A stretch of 64,000 nt of DNA from CAYTEO01 sp964436825 (GCA_964436825.1 CAYTEO010000001.1:1-64000), one strand, 5' to 3'. Counted from the stretch's first letter, positions 1 to 9,638 are shown. The notes: generated by a model not told the origin, from the letters alone. Made by a program: numbers and translations.

Positions 1-1028
1 ACCCTGGCGTCGGCGGCCAGCCTGCGCAGGGCCGCCACCGCCGCGGGCGTCCACGGCTCCCCGTCGGCGCCGCCGACGGGCGGCTCCGCGTAGCGCAGCG
101 AGACGATTCCCTGCGCGGCGAGCTGGTCGGCCAGGTCGCTCCAGAACGGATGTCCCTCCACGCTGCCGTCGGCATCGGACTGGCCCGGCCCGGCCACCAG
201 GACGGCGGCCGGCCAGGGGGGCGAACCGGCACTGCGGGGCGGGACGGTCAGCACCGCCTGGAGGGTCGCGCCGGCCGCGTCCAGGGTCAGCGACTCGTGG
301 GCCGTCTTCTCGCCGCCGGCCGAGACCAGCCGGATCGTGGCGTCCTCCATGTCGACTCCCAGCAGCAGCCCGTCCCCGGCGGCGTAGAGCTTCCCCTCGA
401 GCGTCTGCTTCTGCCCGGGGAGGGTGATCGTGAAGGCGAAGGTCCGCGCCGCCACGGTCCGGCCGCCGGCCGCCAGCTCGGTCGTGCCCTCGCCCGTGAT
501 GGCCAGCCCGGCCAGGAGGGTCCCGTTGAACAGCTGGCCGTCCCACCGGAACGAGCCCGCGTCCACCCCCGCCAACTTGGCGACGACGGGCGAGAAGGCC
601 ACCGGCACCAGCCCCGGCACGACGACCGTCCCGGCCGGCAGCTCGATCTCCGGCACCGGCATCTGCTGGCCGTCGAACGCGACGGTCACCTTGGGCTTGC
701 GCTGGTCGGCCAGGTCGACCTGCACGGACAGGGAGTGCTCCTCGTCGCGCTGCCCCACGGCCATCGCCAGCGGCTGCCCCTCCTTCCCCTCGCGCAGCCG
801 CCAGGAGACCCGGCCCTTCCCCTCCAGACGGCCGCTGCCGCGCCAGACGACACCGCCGTCGGCCTCCTCGAGGCGCTGCAACGACAGCCAGCCCCGGCTG
901 GCCCCGCCCGCCTCGACGGCGTAGTAGAGGGAATCGGCCGGCGAGACGGCGGCTCCTGCCGCGGCCGCGAACGACACCACCAGGCAGATCGCGACGGCGA
1001 CCTGCCATCTCCTGCTGGATCGATTCAT
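1..1028 (-). CDS. Secreted alpha/beta-hydrolase family protein (C-terminus beyond window)
   Basis: The frame is open from an ATG at 1028 to the window edge (342 codons), so the C-terminus is missing. Residues 1 to about 26 form a signal peptide (basic start, then a VAVAICLVVSFAAAAGA core). Residues 27-240 are a beta-rich domain I do not recognise. From about residue 278 the motif GPGQSDADG, followed by FWSDLADQLAAQGIVSLRY, matches the start of the dienelactone-hydrolase-like alpha/beta hydrolases, whose usual form is GSGPxDRDG. The nucleophile, acid and histidine would lie outside the window, so activity cannot be judged. An AAGGAG ribosome site precedes the start. A promoter candidate overlaps the 3' end of coaX. 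The enzyme is probably periplasmic; its substrate is unknown. Confidence 0.75.
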   Translation of the reverse strand, partial: MNRSSRRWQVAVAICLVVSFAAAAGAAVSPADSLYYAVEAGGASRGWLSLQRLEEADGGVVWRGSGRLEGKGRVSWRLREGKEGQPLAMAVGQRDEEHSLSVQVDLADQRKPKVTVAFDGQQMPVPEIELPAGTVVVPGLVPVAFSPVVAKLAGVDAGSFRWDGQLFNGTLLAGLAITGEGTTELAAGGRTVAARTFAFTITLPGQKQTLEGKLYAAGDGLLLGVDMEDATIRLVSAGGEKTAHESLTLDAAGATLQAVLTVPPRSAGSPPWPAAVLVAGPGQSDADGSVEGHPFWSDLADQLAAQGIVSLRYAEPPVGGADGEPWTPAAVAALRRLAADAR

Positions 1029-1069
1029 GGATTGCTCCTTCCCCCGGCTGGACATCCACCCCGGCAACC

Positions 1070-1098
1070 ATTCTCCCGGCCGGAGGGGGCGGCGTCAA
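1070..1098 (-). promoter_or_regulatory. Promoter candidate for the secreted hydrolase gene
   Basis: On the minus strand TTGACG (1093-1098) is followed after exactly 17 bases by GAGAAT (1070-1075). The start codon is about 40 bases downstream. The gene can therefore be transcribed independently of coaX, which ends at 1115. Confidence 0.45.
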
Positions 1099-1114
1099 GG
1101 GCTGGCCAGGCGGC

Positions 1115-1909
1115 TCAACCGCCGTTCCGGGCCCGCAGGCCGATGACGGCGGCGCCGCGGACGGCCCACTCGGGGTCGAGGAGCCAGTCGTCCCCGGCGC
1201 GGGGATCGAGGTGGGGCGAACGGAGCAGGCCGCCCAGGCCGCCGGTGACCACGACGGGACAGTCCCCCAGCTGTTCTCGCAATCGCCGGGCCACGGCAAC
1301 GACCCCCTGGGCTCCCACGTGGAAGCCGCCGGCGCGCATGGCGGACTCCGTGTCTGCCGCCGGGACCAGGGGGCACGGATCGGGATCGACGGGATGCAGA
1401 CGGGCCGCGCGCTCCCCCAGCGCCCTGGCGGCCAGGGCGATCCCCGGGGCGATCAGCCCGCCGACGAAGACGCCGTCGCGCAGCACGTCGAACGTGGTCG
1501 CGGTGCCGCAGTCGACGACCAGGGCCGTCGACCACCCCGCGCCGACCGCGGCGGCGGCGTTGGCGTAGCGGTCCGCCCCGACGGCCTCCGGCGCGGTGAC
1601 CGCGAGGTCGAACGGCAACGGCACCCGCTCGTCGACGACGATGGCGCCGGGCCAGAGCCGGCGCAGGGCGTCCGTGACCGGCGGGACGACCGAGCAGACG
1701 ACCGCGGCGTCCGCAGCGTGATCCTGTCGCCAGGCGCGGCAGGCGGCCGTGAAGTCGTCGGGGACAGTGTCGTGGGGGGTCGGCAGGCGGTGGCGCGCCA
1801 GGATGGCGATCCCGGTCGGGGACGGCCGACCGGGCGCGTCCGCCTCCGCGGCGGGCGCGCAGAGGGCCAGGACGGTCGTCGTGTTGCCGACGTCGGCGAC
1901 GAGGATCAT
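1115..1909 (-). CDS. coaX: Type III pantothenate kinase
   Basis: The product phosphorylates pantothenate, the first step of coenzyme A synthesis, in the cytoplasm. It has 264 residues, normal for the type III (CoaX) family. The ASKHA-fold signatures are visible: DVGNTTT at residues 6-12, GADRYAN at 111-117 and VVDCGTATTFD at 131-141, plus a late VTGGLGGLL segment. The ATG at 1909 overlaps the birA stop as ATGA, which indicates translational coupling. The chosen start gives the canonical MILVADVGN opening. The gene is the distal member of the valS-rodZ-uvrB-nadC-birA-coaX run of cofactor and housekeeping genes. Confidence 0.95.
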   Translation of the reverse strand: MILVADVGNTTTVLALCAPAAEADAPGRPSPTGIAILARHRLPTPHDTVPDDFTAACRAWRQDHAADAAVVCSVVPPVTDALRRLWPGAIVVDERVPLPFDLAVTAPEAVGADRYANAAAAVGAGWSTALVVDCGTATTFDVLRDGVFVGGLIAPGIALAARALGERAARLHPVDPDPCPLVPAADTESAMRAGGFHVGAQGVVAVARRLREQLGDCPVVVTGGLGGLLRSPHLDPRAGDDWLLDPEWAVRGAAVIGLRARNGG

Positions 1910-2820
1910 GACTCGCTCCCTTCGGCGGCCGGCGCTGCCGATGCGGCGGCGCCCAGATGGACATCTCCCGCCGGCAGGGCGACGACCTCGCCGCCGGTCG
2001 TTTCCAGCAGCAGGGCGCCGCCGTCGTCGATCCCGCGGACGGTTCCGGCCCGCTCGCCCTCGCCCGTGCGGACGACGACCCGCCGGCCGGTCAGCAGGTC
2101 GAACTCGCGCCACAGGTCGCGCCAGGCGGGCCAGCCGTCGGCCAGGAAGCGCGGCAGCTCCGCGTCCCAGAGCCGGAGGATGGCCCCCGCGGCCGCGGCC
2201 AGGGGACGACGGCCCAGGCGCTCCGGCGGCAGGGCCGTCACCGTGGGGCGCAGCTCGGGCGGCAGCGCGGCGGGGAGCCGGCCGACGTTCAGTCCCAGGC
2301 CGACGACCAGGCGCACATCGGCGCCGGTGACGGTCCGGTCGAGCAGGACGCCCCCGGTCTTGCGGCCGTCCAGGTAGAGGTCGTTGGGCCACTTGAGCCG
2401 CAGCGGCAGGCCGGTCAGACGGCGCAGGGCCACCGCCGCGACCAGGCCGGTCCAGACGGCCAGCCGGGCCGCCGCGGGAACCGACAGCGGTTCGGTCAGC
2501 CAGGAGAGTGCCAGTCCCTCGGTGAGCCAGCTCCGTCCCTGCCGGCCGCGCCCGGCGGTCTGGCGGCGGGCCACGGCGAAGGCCGAGGCCAGCGGCTGGC
2601 GGGGCGGCTGCAGCTCGCCGCGGGGGCCCGCCTGCCAGCCCCAGCCGTCCCAGCGGCAGAGACGGCCGCGACCGGGACCTCCGCGTCCCAGCAGGAAGTC
2701 GCTGGTGGAGCCGACCTCCTCCAGCAGGTAGAAGCGCACGCCCCCCTCCCGCCGCCGGGGACCGGGGTCGAAGCCGGTCAGGCCGAACCAGTCACGACCG
2801 ACGCCGAGCCGCACGTTCAC
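1906..2820 (-). CDS. birA: Biotin--[acetyl-CoA-carboxylase] ligase
   Basis: This enzyme attaches biotin to the biotin carboxyl carrier protein through biotinyl-AMP. The biotinyl-AMP loop GRGRQGRSW is at residues 90-98 and KWPNDLYLDGRKTGGVLLD is at 143-161. The C-terminal SH3-like domain (RRVVVRTGEGERAGTVRGID) is present. There is no N-terminal DNA-binding domain, so it is a monofunctional class I enzyme and not a bio-operon repressor. About 40 extra residues, rich in Gly, Arg and Trp, separate STSDFL from the AMP loop and make the protein longer than usual. The GTG start at 2820 overlaps the nadC stop as GTGA. Confidence 0.93.
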   Translation of the reverse strand: MNVRLGVGRDWFGLTGFDPGPRRREGGVRFYLLEEVGSTSDFLLGRGGPGRGRLCRWDGWGWQAGPRGELQPPRQPLASAFAVARRQTAGRGRQGRSWLTEGLALSWLTEPLSVPAAARLAVWTGLVAAVALRRLTGLPLRLKWPNDLYLDGRKTGGVLLDRTVTGADVRLVVGLGLNVGRLPAALPPELRPTVTALPPERLGRRPLAAAAGAILRLWDAELPRFLADGWPAWRDLWREFDLLTGRRVVVRTGEGERAGTVRGIDDGGALLLETTGGEVVALPAGDVHLGAAASAAPAAEGSES

Positions 2821-3698
2821 TCCTCCGCCGGGACGAGGTCGAGACCGATATCGAGGGCGGTGACGCTATGGGTCAGCCGTCCGATGCTGACCGCGTCCAC
2901 TCCGGCCTCCGCGTAGGCGCGCACCGTCTCCAGCGTGACGTTCCCGCTGGCCTCCAGGCGCGTGCGTGCCGCCGCCCCGGAGGCGGCGTCGCGCCGCGCC
3001 ACGGCCTCGGCGCACCGCTGCGGCGTGAAGTTGTCCAGCAGGATCCAGTCGACGCCCAGCGGCAGGACAGCGTCGAGCTGGGCCAGGTCGTCCACCTCCA
3101 CCTCGACCAGCAGGTCGGGCCGGCGGCGGCGGGCCTCGGCCACCAGCTCGGCCAGCCGGGCGCGACGGGCGGCCCAGTGGTTGTCCTTCAGCATGTAGCG
3201 GTCGTACAGCCCCAGGCGGTGGTTCTGCCCTCCCCCGCAGCGGACGGCGTACTTGGCCAGCTCGCGGTAGCCGGGCAGGGTCTTGCGGGTGTCCAGGACG
3301 ACGCAACCCGTCCCGGCCACCGCAGCCACGTAGCGGGCGGTCTGGGTGGCGATGCCGCCCAGGTACTGCAGGAGATTGAGGGCGATCCGCTCGCCGGTGA
3401 GGATCGCCGCGGCGGGGCCGGTCAGCGTGGCCAGCGTGTCGCCCCGCGCGACCCGGTCGCCGTCGGCCAGGCGCGGCTCGACGACGACGCGCCCGTCCAG
3501 CAGTCCGTAGAGGCGCTGGAGCAGCGGCAGGCCGGCCACGACGCCCTCCTCCCGGGCCACGACATCGCCGCGGGCCCGGCGCGCCGGGTCGATGACGAGC
3601 TCCGTGGTCACGTCGCCGGGGCCGACGTCCTCGGCGACCGCCTGGCGCAGCAGCTGCTCCAGCCAGGGCGTGTCTGGGAACCGGTGGCGATCGGTCAT
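2817..3698 (-). CDS. nadC: Nicotinate-nucleotide pyrophosphorylase (carboxylating)
   Basis: The product converts quinolinate and PRPP to nicotinate mononucleotide, CO2 and PPi in de novo NAD synthesis. It has 293 residues, normal for the family. The quinolinate/PRPP site residues are visible: TRKTLPGYR at 137-145, GGGQNHRLGL at 155-164 and LKDNH at 170-174, and the barrel motifs EVEVDD and LLDNF follow. The ATG at 3698 overlaps the uvrB stop as ATGA, and its own stop overlaps the birA GTG. No nadA or nadB lies in this window. Confidence 0.96.
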   Translation of the reverse strand: MTDRHRFPDTPWLEQLLRQAVAEDVGPGDVTTELVIDPARRARGDVVAREEGVVAGLPLLQRLYGLLDGRVVVEPRLADGDRVARGDTLATLTGPAAAILTGERIALNLLQYLGGIATQTARYVAAVAGTGCVVLDTRKTLPGYRELAKYAVRCGGGQNHRLGLYDRYMLKDNHWAARRARLAELVAEARRRRPDLLVEVEVDDLAQLDAVLPLGVDWILLDNFTPQRCAEAVARRDAASGAAARTRLEASGNVTLETVRAYAEAGVDAVSIGRLTHSVTALDIGLDLVPAEE

Positions 3699-5740
3699 GC
3701 CCGCTCCTTTCCGCCGGCGCTCTCCTTGAGCGACGGCAGGCCCCACTGGGCGCGCAGGTCGTCGATGCGGTCGCGGATCTCGGCGGCGGTCTCGAAGTCG
3801 AGCCGGGCCGAGGCCTCCTCCATCTCCCTCTCGAGAAGGGTGACGATCTCCCGCGGATCGAGCTTCCCGGCGAGCACCTCCTGCCACGGCCGCGCCTGCT
3901 CCCGCTGCCGCTGGCGGACGGCGCGACGCGAACCGCCGGCCGCGGTCGTCGCCTGGAGGATCTCCTCGCGGCTCTTGTGGATGGTCCGCGGGACGATCCC
4001 GTGGCGCTCGTTGTACGCCAGCTGCTTGCTGCGGCGGCGCTCCATCTCGTCGATGGCCCGCCGCATGGAATCGGTCACCCGGTCGGCGTACATGACCACC
4101 ACCCCGCCGGCGTTGCGGGCGGCCCGGCCGGCGGTCTGGATCAGGGACCGCTCGCTGCGCAGGAACCCCTCGCGGTCGGCGTCGAGGATGGCGACCAGGG
4201 AGACCTCCGGCAGGTCCAGCCCCTCGCGCAGGAGGTTCACCCCCACCAGGACGTCGAACTCGCCCAGCCTGAGCCGGCGGAGGATCTCCACCCGGTCCAG
4301 GGCGGCGATGTCGGCGTGCAGGTACGTCACCCGCAGGCCGGCCTGCTGGAGGTACTCGGTCAGGTCCTCGGCCATCCGCTTGGTCAGGGTCGTCACCAGG
4401 ACCCGCTCGCCGCGGGCGGCCACCTTGCGGCAGCGGCCGATCAGGTCGTCCACCTGGCTGGCCACCGGCAGCACCTCCACCGGCGGGTCGACCAGGCCCG
4501 TGGGCCGGATGACCTGCTCGACGACCTCGCCGCCGCACTTCGCCAGCTCGTAGTCGCCGGGTGTGGCGGAGACGAAAATCGTCCTGGGCATCAGCCTCTC
4601 GAACTCCTCGAAGGTCAGCGGCCGGTTGTCAAGGGCACTCGGCAGCCGGAACCCGTGTTCCACGAGGGTCTCCTTGCGGGAACGGTCGCCGCGGTACATG
4701 GCGGCGATCTGGGAGACGGTCACGTGGGACTCGTCGATGATCATCAGGTAGTCGTCGGGGAAGTAGTCCAGCAGGCAGGCGGGCCGCTCCCCCGGCTGCC
4801 GCCCGTCGAAGTACCGGCTGTAGTTCTCCACGCCGTTGCAGTAGCCGACCTGGCGGATCATCTCCATGTCGTAGCGGGTCCGCGAGGCGAGCCGCTGCGC
4901 CTCCAGGTGGCGGCCGCTCTCCTCCAGCTCCTTCAGGCGCAGCTCCAGGTCGCGGCCGATCTCGTCGAGGATCCGGTCCACCGACTCCCGCTCGGTGACG
5001 AACTGGCGGGCCGGATGCAGGACCGTCCCGTCGACCTCCTCCAGGACCTGGCCGGTCATCCCATCCACGAAGCGCAGCCGCTCGACCTCGTCGCCGAACA
5101 GCTCGATGCGCAGGACCCGCTCGTCGAAGGCGGCCCGCACGTCGATGGTGTCGCCCCGGACGCGGAAGGTCCCGTAACCGCCCTCGTCGGCCCGCGCGTA
5201 GTGGATGGCCACCAGCCTGCCGAGCAGCTCGTCGCGGTCGACGACCTGGCCCACGCGCAGCGGCAGCATGTTGCGCTTGAACGTCTCCGGGTTGCCCAGG
5301 CCGTAGATGGCGGACACGCTGGCCACGACGATGACGTCGCGGCGGGTCAGCAGCGAGGCCGTGGCGCGCAGGCGCAGCCGGTCGATCTCCTCGTTGATGC
5401 TGACGTCCTTCTCGATGTAGGTCCCGGTGGCCGGGATGTACGCCTCGGGCTGGTAGTAGTCGTAGTAGGAGATGAAGTACTCGACGGCGTTGTCGGGGAA
5501 GAACGCCTTCAGCTCGCCGTAGAGCTGGGCGGCCAGGGTCTTGTTGTGGCTGAAGACCAGGGTCGGCAGGCCGGTCTCGGCGATGACGTTGGCCAGGGTG
5601 AAGGTCTTGCCGCTGCCGGTCACCCCCAGCAGGGTCTGGAAGCGGCGCCCCTCGCGCAGCCCGCGCGCCAGCGCGGCGATCGCCTCGGGCTGGTCACCCC
5701 TGGGCACGAACGGCGCCTGCAGGCGGAACTGGGAGGTCAC
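3695..5740 (-). CDS. uvrB: UvrABC excinuclease subunit B
   Basis: UvrB is the damage-verifying helicase-like subunit of nucleotide excision repair; it takes over DNA from UvrA and then recruits UvrC. The 681 residues carry the Walker A motif GVTGSGKT (39-46), the beta-hairpin region with YYDYYQPEAY, the DESH Walker B box, helicase motif VI QTAGRAARN, and a C-terminal UVR domain (REMEEASARLDFETAAEIRD). The GTG at 5740 is chosen because GAGGAGGAG lies 3 bases upstream and the protein then begins TSQFRLQAPF, as usual in this family. The frame runs on upstream without a better start. It lies 10 bases after the rodZ-like stop. Confidence 0.97.
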   Translation of the reverse strand: MTSQFRLQAPFVPRGDQPEAIAALARGLREGRRFQTLLGVTGSGKTFTLANVIAETGLPTLVFSHNKTLAAQLYGELKAFFPDNAVEYFISYYDYYQPEAYIPATGTYIEKDVSINEEIDRLRLRATASLLTRRDVIVVASVSAIYGLGNPETFKRNMLPLRVGQVVDRDELLGRLVAIHYARADEGGYGTFRVRGDTIDVRAAFDERVLRIELFGDEVERLRFVDGMTGQVLEEVDGTVLHPARQFVTERESVDRILDEIGRDLELRLKELEESGRHLEAQRLASRTRYDMEMIRQVGYCNGVENYSRYFDGRQPGERPACLLDYFPDDYLMIIDESHVTVSQIAAMYRGDRSRKETLVEHGFRLPSALDNRPLTFEEFERLMPRTIFVSATPGDYELAKCGGEVVEQVIRPTGLVDPPVEVLPVASQVDDLIGRCRKVAARGERVLVTTLTKRMAEDLTEYLQQAGLRVTYLHADIAALDRVEILRRLRLGEFDVLVGVNLLREGLDLPEVSLVAILDADREGFLRSERSLIQTAGRAARNAGGVVVMYADRVTDSMRRAIDEMERRRSKQLAYNERHGIVPRTIHKSREEILQATTAAGGSRRAVRQRQREQARPWQEVLAGKLDPREIVTLLEREMEEASARLDFETAAEIRDRIDDLRAQWGLPSLKESAGGKERA

Positions 5741-5750
5741 GGCCTCCTCC

Positions 5751-6776
5751 TCACGGTCCCGCGACGGCCGTCGCGTCCAGGACCCACTCGCGGCCGAGCT
5801 GGCGGCGGGAGATGACCAGCGGTCGGCCGTTGAGGGTGACGGTGACACCCGAGGCCGCGCCGAGCCGGACGATGAAGTGGTCGTCGGCCCCCCAGTAGAC
5901 GACGTACCGCCGCCCGGCGGCGTAGACCCGACCCGGGACGATCCCGCTGTGGGGCAGTCCCGGCCGGTCGCTGCGGGTCCAGTCGGCGGGAACCGGCGCG
6001 GTCTGGGCGTCGACGGCGACGTCCAGGTCGATCCGCTCCCTGGTGACGATCCGCAGGACCAGGGGATAGTGCTTCCCGCCGGCGAACGCCAGTTCGGGGG
6101 TCCCGGCAGGCAGGGCGGCCGTGGCGGCGAGCTCGGCGGGGTCGGGGCGGACGAGCAGGGAGCGCAAGGCGGCCGAGTCGGGCAGGACGACGGTCGGCGC
6201 CAGGGCGGCGGGCGCCCCGGAGACCGTGTCGGCGTCCGCTGCCGCGGTGTCCGTCGCGGCGGTCGCCACCGCCGTGTCGGCGGGTGTCGGGGTCACCGCT
6301 GCAGGTTGCGGGGGCCGGTCGACCGGCGCTTCCCCGTCGCAGCCGCCGCCGAGCACGCGCAGGCCGAGCCAGATCACCAGCGCCGCTCCGAGCACGATGC
6401 CGCCGCCCGCCAGCAGGTGGCGGCGTGGCAGGGCGCTCAGCAACCCGATCCGCTCGACGCTGACCTCCTCCTCCCAGGTCTGGTCGGGCGGGACGGTCGG
6501 CTCCTCCTCCTTCAGGAACCGCTCGTACAGCGACAGCAGCTGCTGCTCGTCCAGCTCCAGGCTGCGGGCCAGGGTGCGCAGGAAGCTGCGGGCGTACAGG
6601 GGCCCCGAGAGCTGGTCGAAGTCGTCGCGCTCGATGGCCTCGAGCATGCGGACCGGGATGCGCGTCTCCTGGAACAGGATATCCAGCGAGAGGCCGCGCC
6701 GCTCGCGGGCCTGGCGGATCAACGCGCCCGGGGTTCCCACCGGGAGCGGAGACTGGTTGTCGTCCCGGTCGACCAT
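5751..6776 (-). CDS. RodZ-like helix-turn-helix membrane protein with DUF4115 domain
   Basis: The 341 residues have the RodZ layout: a cytoplasmic HTH_25-type domain (about residues 15-85, GALIRQARERRGLSLDILF), one membrane helix (about 120-142), a Pro/Thr/Ala-rich linker (about 150-200), and a C-terminal beta-rich DUF4115-like domain (about 245-340). In known bacteria RodZ links MreB filaments to the envelope and shapes the cell; membership here rests on architecture and the HTH sequence. The ATG at 6776 sits 11 bases after the valS stop, so it is probably cotranscribed with valS and uvrB. No mreBCD genes are in the window. Confidence 0.8.
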   Translation of the reverse strand: MVDRDDNQSPLPVGTPGALIRQARERRGLSLDILFQETRIPVRMLEAIERDDFDQLSGPLYARSFLRTLARSLELDEQQLLSLYERFLKEEEPTVPPDQTWEEEVSVERIGLLSALPRRHLLAGGGIVLGAALVIWLGLRVLGGGCDGEAPVDRPPQPAAVTPTPADTAVATAATDTAAADADTVSGAPAALAPTVVLPDSAALRSLLVRPDPAELAATAALPAGTPELAFAGGKHYPLVLRIVTRERIDLDVAVDAQTAPVPADWTRSDRPGLPHSGIVPGRVYAAGRRYVVYWGADDHFIVRLGAASGVTVTLNGRPLVISRRQLGREWVLDATAVAGP

Positions 6777-6787
6777 GGTCCTCCGTC

Positions 6788-9562
6788 CTACCCGTCGCCC
6801 AGGGCGGCGATGCGGCGCCGCAGCGCCTCGGCCGCCGCCTCGTTCTCGGCCAGCTGCTCGCGCTGCTTCGCCACCACCTCGGCCGGGGCGCGGGCGGTGA
6901 AGTTCTCGTTGGCCAGCTTGGCCCGGCCGCTGCGGATGAAGCCCTCCAGCTTCTCCAGTTCCTTCCGCAGCCGTGCCCTCTCCTTGTCGACGTCGACCAG
7001 GCCCTCCATCAGCAGGAAGATCTCCACCGCGGCGGCCACGGCCGCGCCGGCCGGGTGGGGGTCCTCTCCCCCGACACGGACCTCCACCCGCTCGAGCTTG
7101 GCCAGCAGGGCCACCAGTCCGGCGTCCTCGCGCAGCGTCGCGGCGGCGGCCTCGTCCTGCGCGCGCAGCACCACGGTGCCGCGGCGTCCGGGCGGGACGT
7201 TCATCTCCGCGCGCAGGCTGCGCACCTCGCCGACGATCTCGCTGACCGTCTCGAACCGCGCGGCCTGGTCGGCGTAGGGTGCCCGGCCGGTGAAGGTCGG
7301 GAAGCGGGAGGTCATCACGTGGCCGCGGGCCGGCGGCAGGGCGTGCCACAGCTCCTCGGTGATGAACGGCATCAGCGGGTGCATCAGCTTGTAGCTGTGG
7401 GCCAGGGCCAGCGTGGCCAGCGTCAGCGGTTCGGCGCACCGCTCCGGGTCGCGCAGGCGCGGCTTGATGGCCTCGAGGTACCAGTCGCAGAACTGGTGGC
7501 GGAAGAAGTGGAACGCCGCCGAGGCGGCGTCGTTCAGGCGCCGCTTCTCCAGGTTGGCGTTCACCTCGGCCACGACGGTGCAGAGCCGGTGCAGGAGCCA
7601 GCGGTCGGCAAGGTCGATGCGTTCCTCGGCGAGGGCGGCCGGAGGCTCCTGGCCGAAGGTCTCGCGCCACAGCGCGGCCACCGCGGCGGCCGTGCCGTCG
7701 GCGGTCTCGCCGACGGTGAGGTCACAGGCGGGCCTTGTCTGCGGCTCGGCGTCCGCCTCCGGCGCACGCTGCGGCCATTGCGCCTCGTCCCACGCGCCGA
7801 GGATCAGCTTCGTCGCCTGGAAAATCTTGTTGGCGAAGTTGCGACCGACCTCGAGGGTCTCCTCGCTGAAGAAGACGTCCTGGCCGGTGGGCGTGAGCAT
7901 GACCATGGAGCAGCGCAGGGCGTCGGCCCCGTAGCGGTCCATGATCTCGATGGGATCGGGGCTGTTGCCCAGCGACTTGCTCATCTTGCGGCCCTTGGCG
8001 TCGCGGACGATGCCGTGGAACAGGACCTGCCGGAACGGCGGTTCGCCCAGGAAGTGGTACGACGCCATGATCATCCGGGCGACCCAGAAGAAGATGATGT
8101 CGGGCCCGGTGACCAGAACGGAGGTCGGATGGAACCTCGCGAGATCCTCGGTCTCCTCCGGCCACCCCAGGGGCGAGAACGTCCACAGCCAGCTCGAGAA
8201 CCAGGTGTCCAGGACGTCCGGGTCCTGTTCCAACGCGGCGGAGCCGCACTGCGGGCAGCGCTCCGGCGTGTCGACCTCGCAGGTCTCGGCACCGCAGTCC
8301 TGGCACGTCCAGACGGGGATGCGGTGCCCCCACCACAGTTGCCTGGAGATGCACCAGTCGCGGATGTTGGTGAGCCAGTTCCTGTAGACCCCCACCCACC
8401 GCTCCGGGACCAGCTCGATCGTGCCGTCCTCGACGGCGCGCAAGGCCGGCTCGGCCAGCTCTGTCATCTTCAGGAACCACTGCCGGGAGAGGTACGGCTC
8501 GATGATCGTCCCGCAGCGGTCGTGGTGGCCCACCTGGTGGACGTTCTTCTCCTCGCCGTCGAACAGGCCCTCCTCCTGCAGCGCGGCCAGGACGGCCTTG
8601 CGGGCCTCGAAGCGGTCCATGCCGGCGAAGCGGCCCGCCTGCTCGTTCATCACGCCGCGCTCGTCCATGCAGACCACGCGCGGCAGGTCGTGGCGGCGGC
8701 CCACCTCGAAGTCGTTGGGGTCGTGGGCGGGAGTGATCTTGACGAAGCCGGTGCCCTTCTCGGGATCGGCGTGGTGGTCCCCGATGATGGGGATCACGCG
8801 CCCGGTCAGCGGCAGGCGAACCGAGCGCCCGATCAGGTGCTTCCTCTCCGGGTCGTCCGGGTGGACCGCCACGGCGGTGTCGCCGAACATGGTCTCCGGC
8901 CGCGTGGTGGCGACGGTGACGAAACCGTCACCGTCGGCCAGGGGGTATTTCAGCCGCCACATGGTGCCCTGGACCTCGCGGTGCTCCACCTCGTCGTCGG
9001 AGATGGCCGTCAGGCAGTGGGGGCACCAGTTCACCAGGTAGAGGTCGCGGTAGATCAGCCCCTCGTCGTGCAGCCGCTTGAAGGCGGTGGCCACGGCCCG
9101 GCTGCGCGCCGCGTCCATGGTGAACGCCTCGCGCGACCAGTCCAGGGAGCAGCCCAGCCGCCGCAGCTGGCTGGTGATGACGCCGTGGGTGCGGGTCTTC
9201 CAGGCCCAGGCCCGCTCGAGGAACTTCTCGCGGCCCATCTCGCGCTTGTCCAGGCCCTCGTCGCGGAGCTGGCGGATGACCACCTGCTCTGTGGCGATCG
9301 AGGCGTGGTCGGTGCCGGGCACCCACAGGGTGGGCCGCCCGCGCATCCGCATCCAGCGGACCAGGACGTCCTGGATGGCATCGCTGAGGCAGTGGCCCAT
9401 GTGCAGCACGCCGGTGACGTTGGGCGGCGGCAGGGTGATGACGAACGGCTCGCCCTCGGCGTCGGGCAACGGGGCGAACAGTCCCTCCCGTTCCCAGCGC
9501 TCGTACCAGCGCTGCTCGATGCCCGACGGGTCGTAGGCCGCGGTGTGGCGCAGGTCGTTCAC
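6788..9562 (-). CDS. valS: Valyl-tRNA synthetase
   Basis: This class I synthetase charges tRNA-Val. The 924 residues show the HIGH motif as HMGH (54-57) within PPPNVTGVLHMGH, and KMSKS near residue 526. There is a CP1 editing region, a zinc-knuckle-like CQDCG...CPQCG segment near 420-440, a DTWFSSWLW segment typical of ValRS, an anticodon-binding domain, and a C-terminal Val-RS coiled-coil arm. The GTG at 9562 is preferred over upstream in-frame codons because the family opens near AYDPSGIEQRWY and a GAGAG ribosome site lies just upstream. It heads a minus-strand operon and has a promoter candidate at 9610-9638. Confidence 0.97.
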   Translation of the reverse strand: MNDLRHTAAYDPSGIEQRWYERWEREGLFAPLPDAEGEPFVITLPPPNVTGVLHMGHCLSDAIQDVLVRWMRMRGRPTLWVPGTDHASIATEQVVIRQLRDEGLDKREMGREKFLERAWAWKTRTHGVITSQLRRLGCSLDWSREAFTMDAARSRAVATAFKRLHDEGLIYRDLYLVNWCPHCLTAISDDEVEHREVQGTMWRLKYPLADGDGFVTVATTRPETMFGDTAVAVHPDDPERKHLIGRSVRLPLTGRVIPIIGDHHADPEKGTGFVKITPAHDPNDFEVGRRHDLPRVVCMDERGVMNEQAGRFAGMDRFEARKAVLAALQEEGLFDGEEKNVHQVGHHDRCGTIIEPYLSRQWFLKMTELAEPALRAVEDGTIELVPERWVGVYRNWLTNIRDWCISRQLWWGHRIPVWTCQDCGAETCEVDTPERCPQCGSAALEQDPDVLDTWFSSWLWTFSPLGWPEETEDLARFHPTSVLVTGPDIIFFWVARMIMASYHFLGEPPFRQVLFHGIVRDAKGRKMSKSLGNSPDPIEIMDRYGADALRCSMVMLTPTGQDVFFSEETLEVGRNFANKIFQATKLILGAWDEAQWPQRAPEADAEPQTRPACDLTVGETADGTAAAVAALWRETFGQEPPAALAEERIDLADRWLLHRLCTVVAEVNANLEKRRLNDAASAAFHFFRHQFCDWYLEAIKPRLRDPERCAEPLTLATLALAHSYKLMHPLMPFITEELWHALPPARGHVMTSRFPTFTGRAPYADQAARFETVSEIVGEVRSLRAEMNVPPGRRGTVVLRAQDEAAAATLREDAGLVALLAKLERVEVRVGGEDPHPAGAAVAAAVEIFLLMEGLVDVDKERARLRKELEKLEGFIRSGRAKLANENFTARAPAEVVAKQREQLAENEAAAEALRRRIAALGDG

Positions 9563-9609
9563 GAAGCAACTCTCCCGGTCTGGATCGGCCGTCTGTGGTG
9601 CGAACGCCC

Positions 9610-9638
9610 ATGGTAAGCAGCGCATCCGGGCGGGTCAA
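9610..9638 (-). promoter_or_regulatory. Promoter candidate for the valS operon
   Basis: TTGACC (9633-9638) and TACCAT (9610-9615) are separated by exactly 17 bases on the minus strand. The predicted transcript starts about 40 bases before the valS GTG. The region is shared back to back with the plus-strand phosphatase promoter. I found no T-box specifier or terminator structure for valS. Confidence 0.55.
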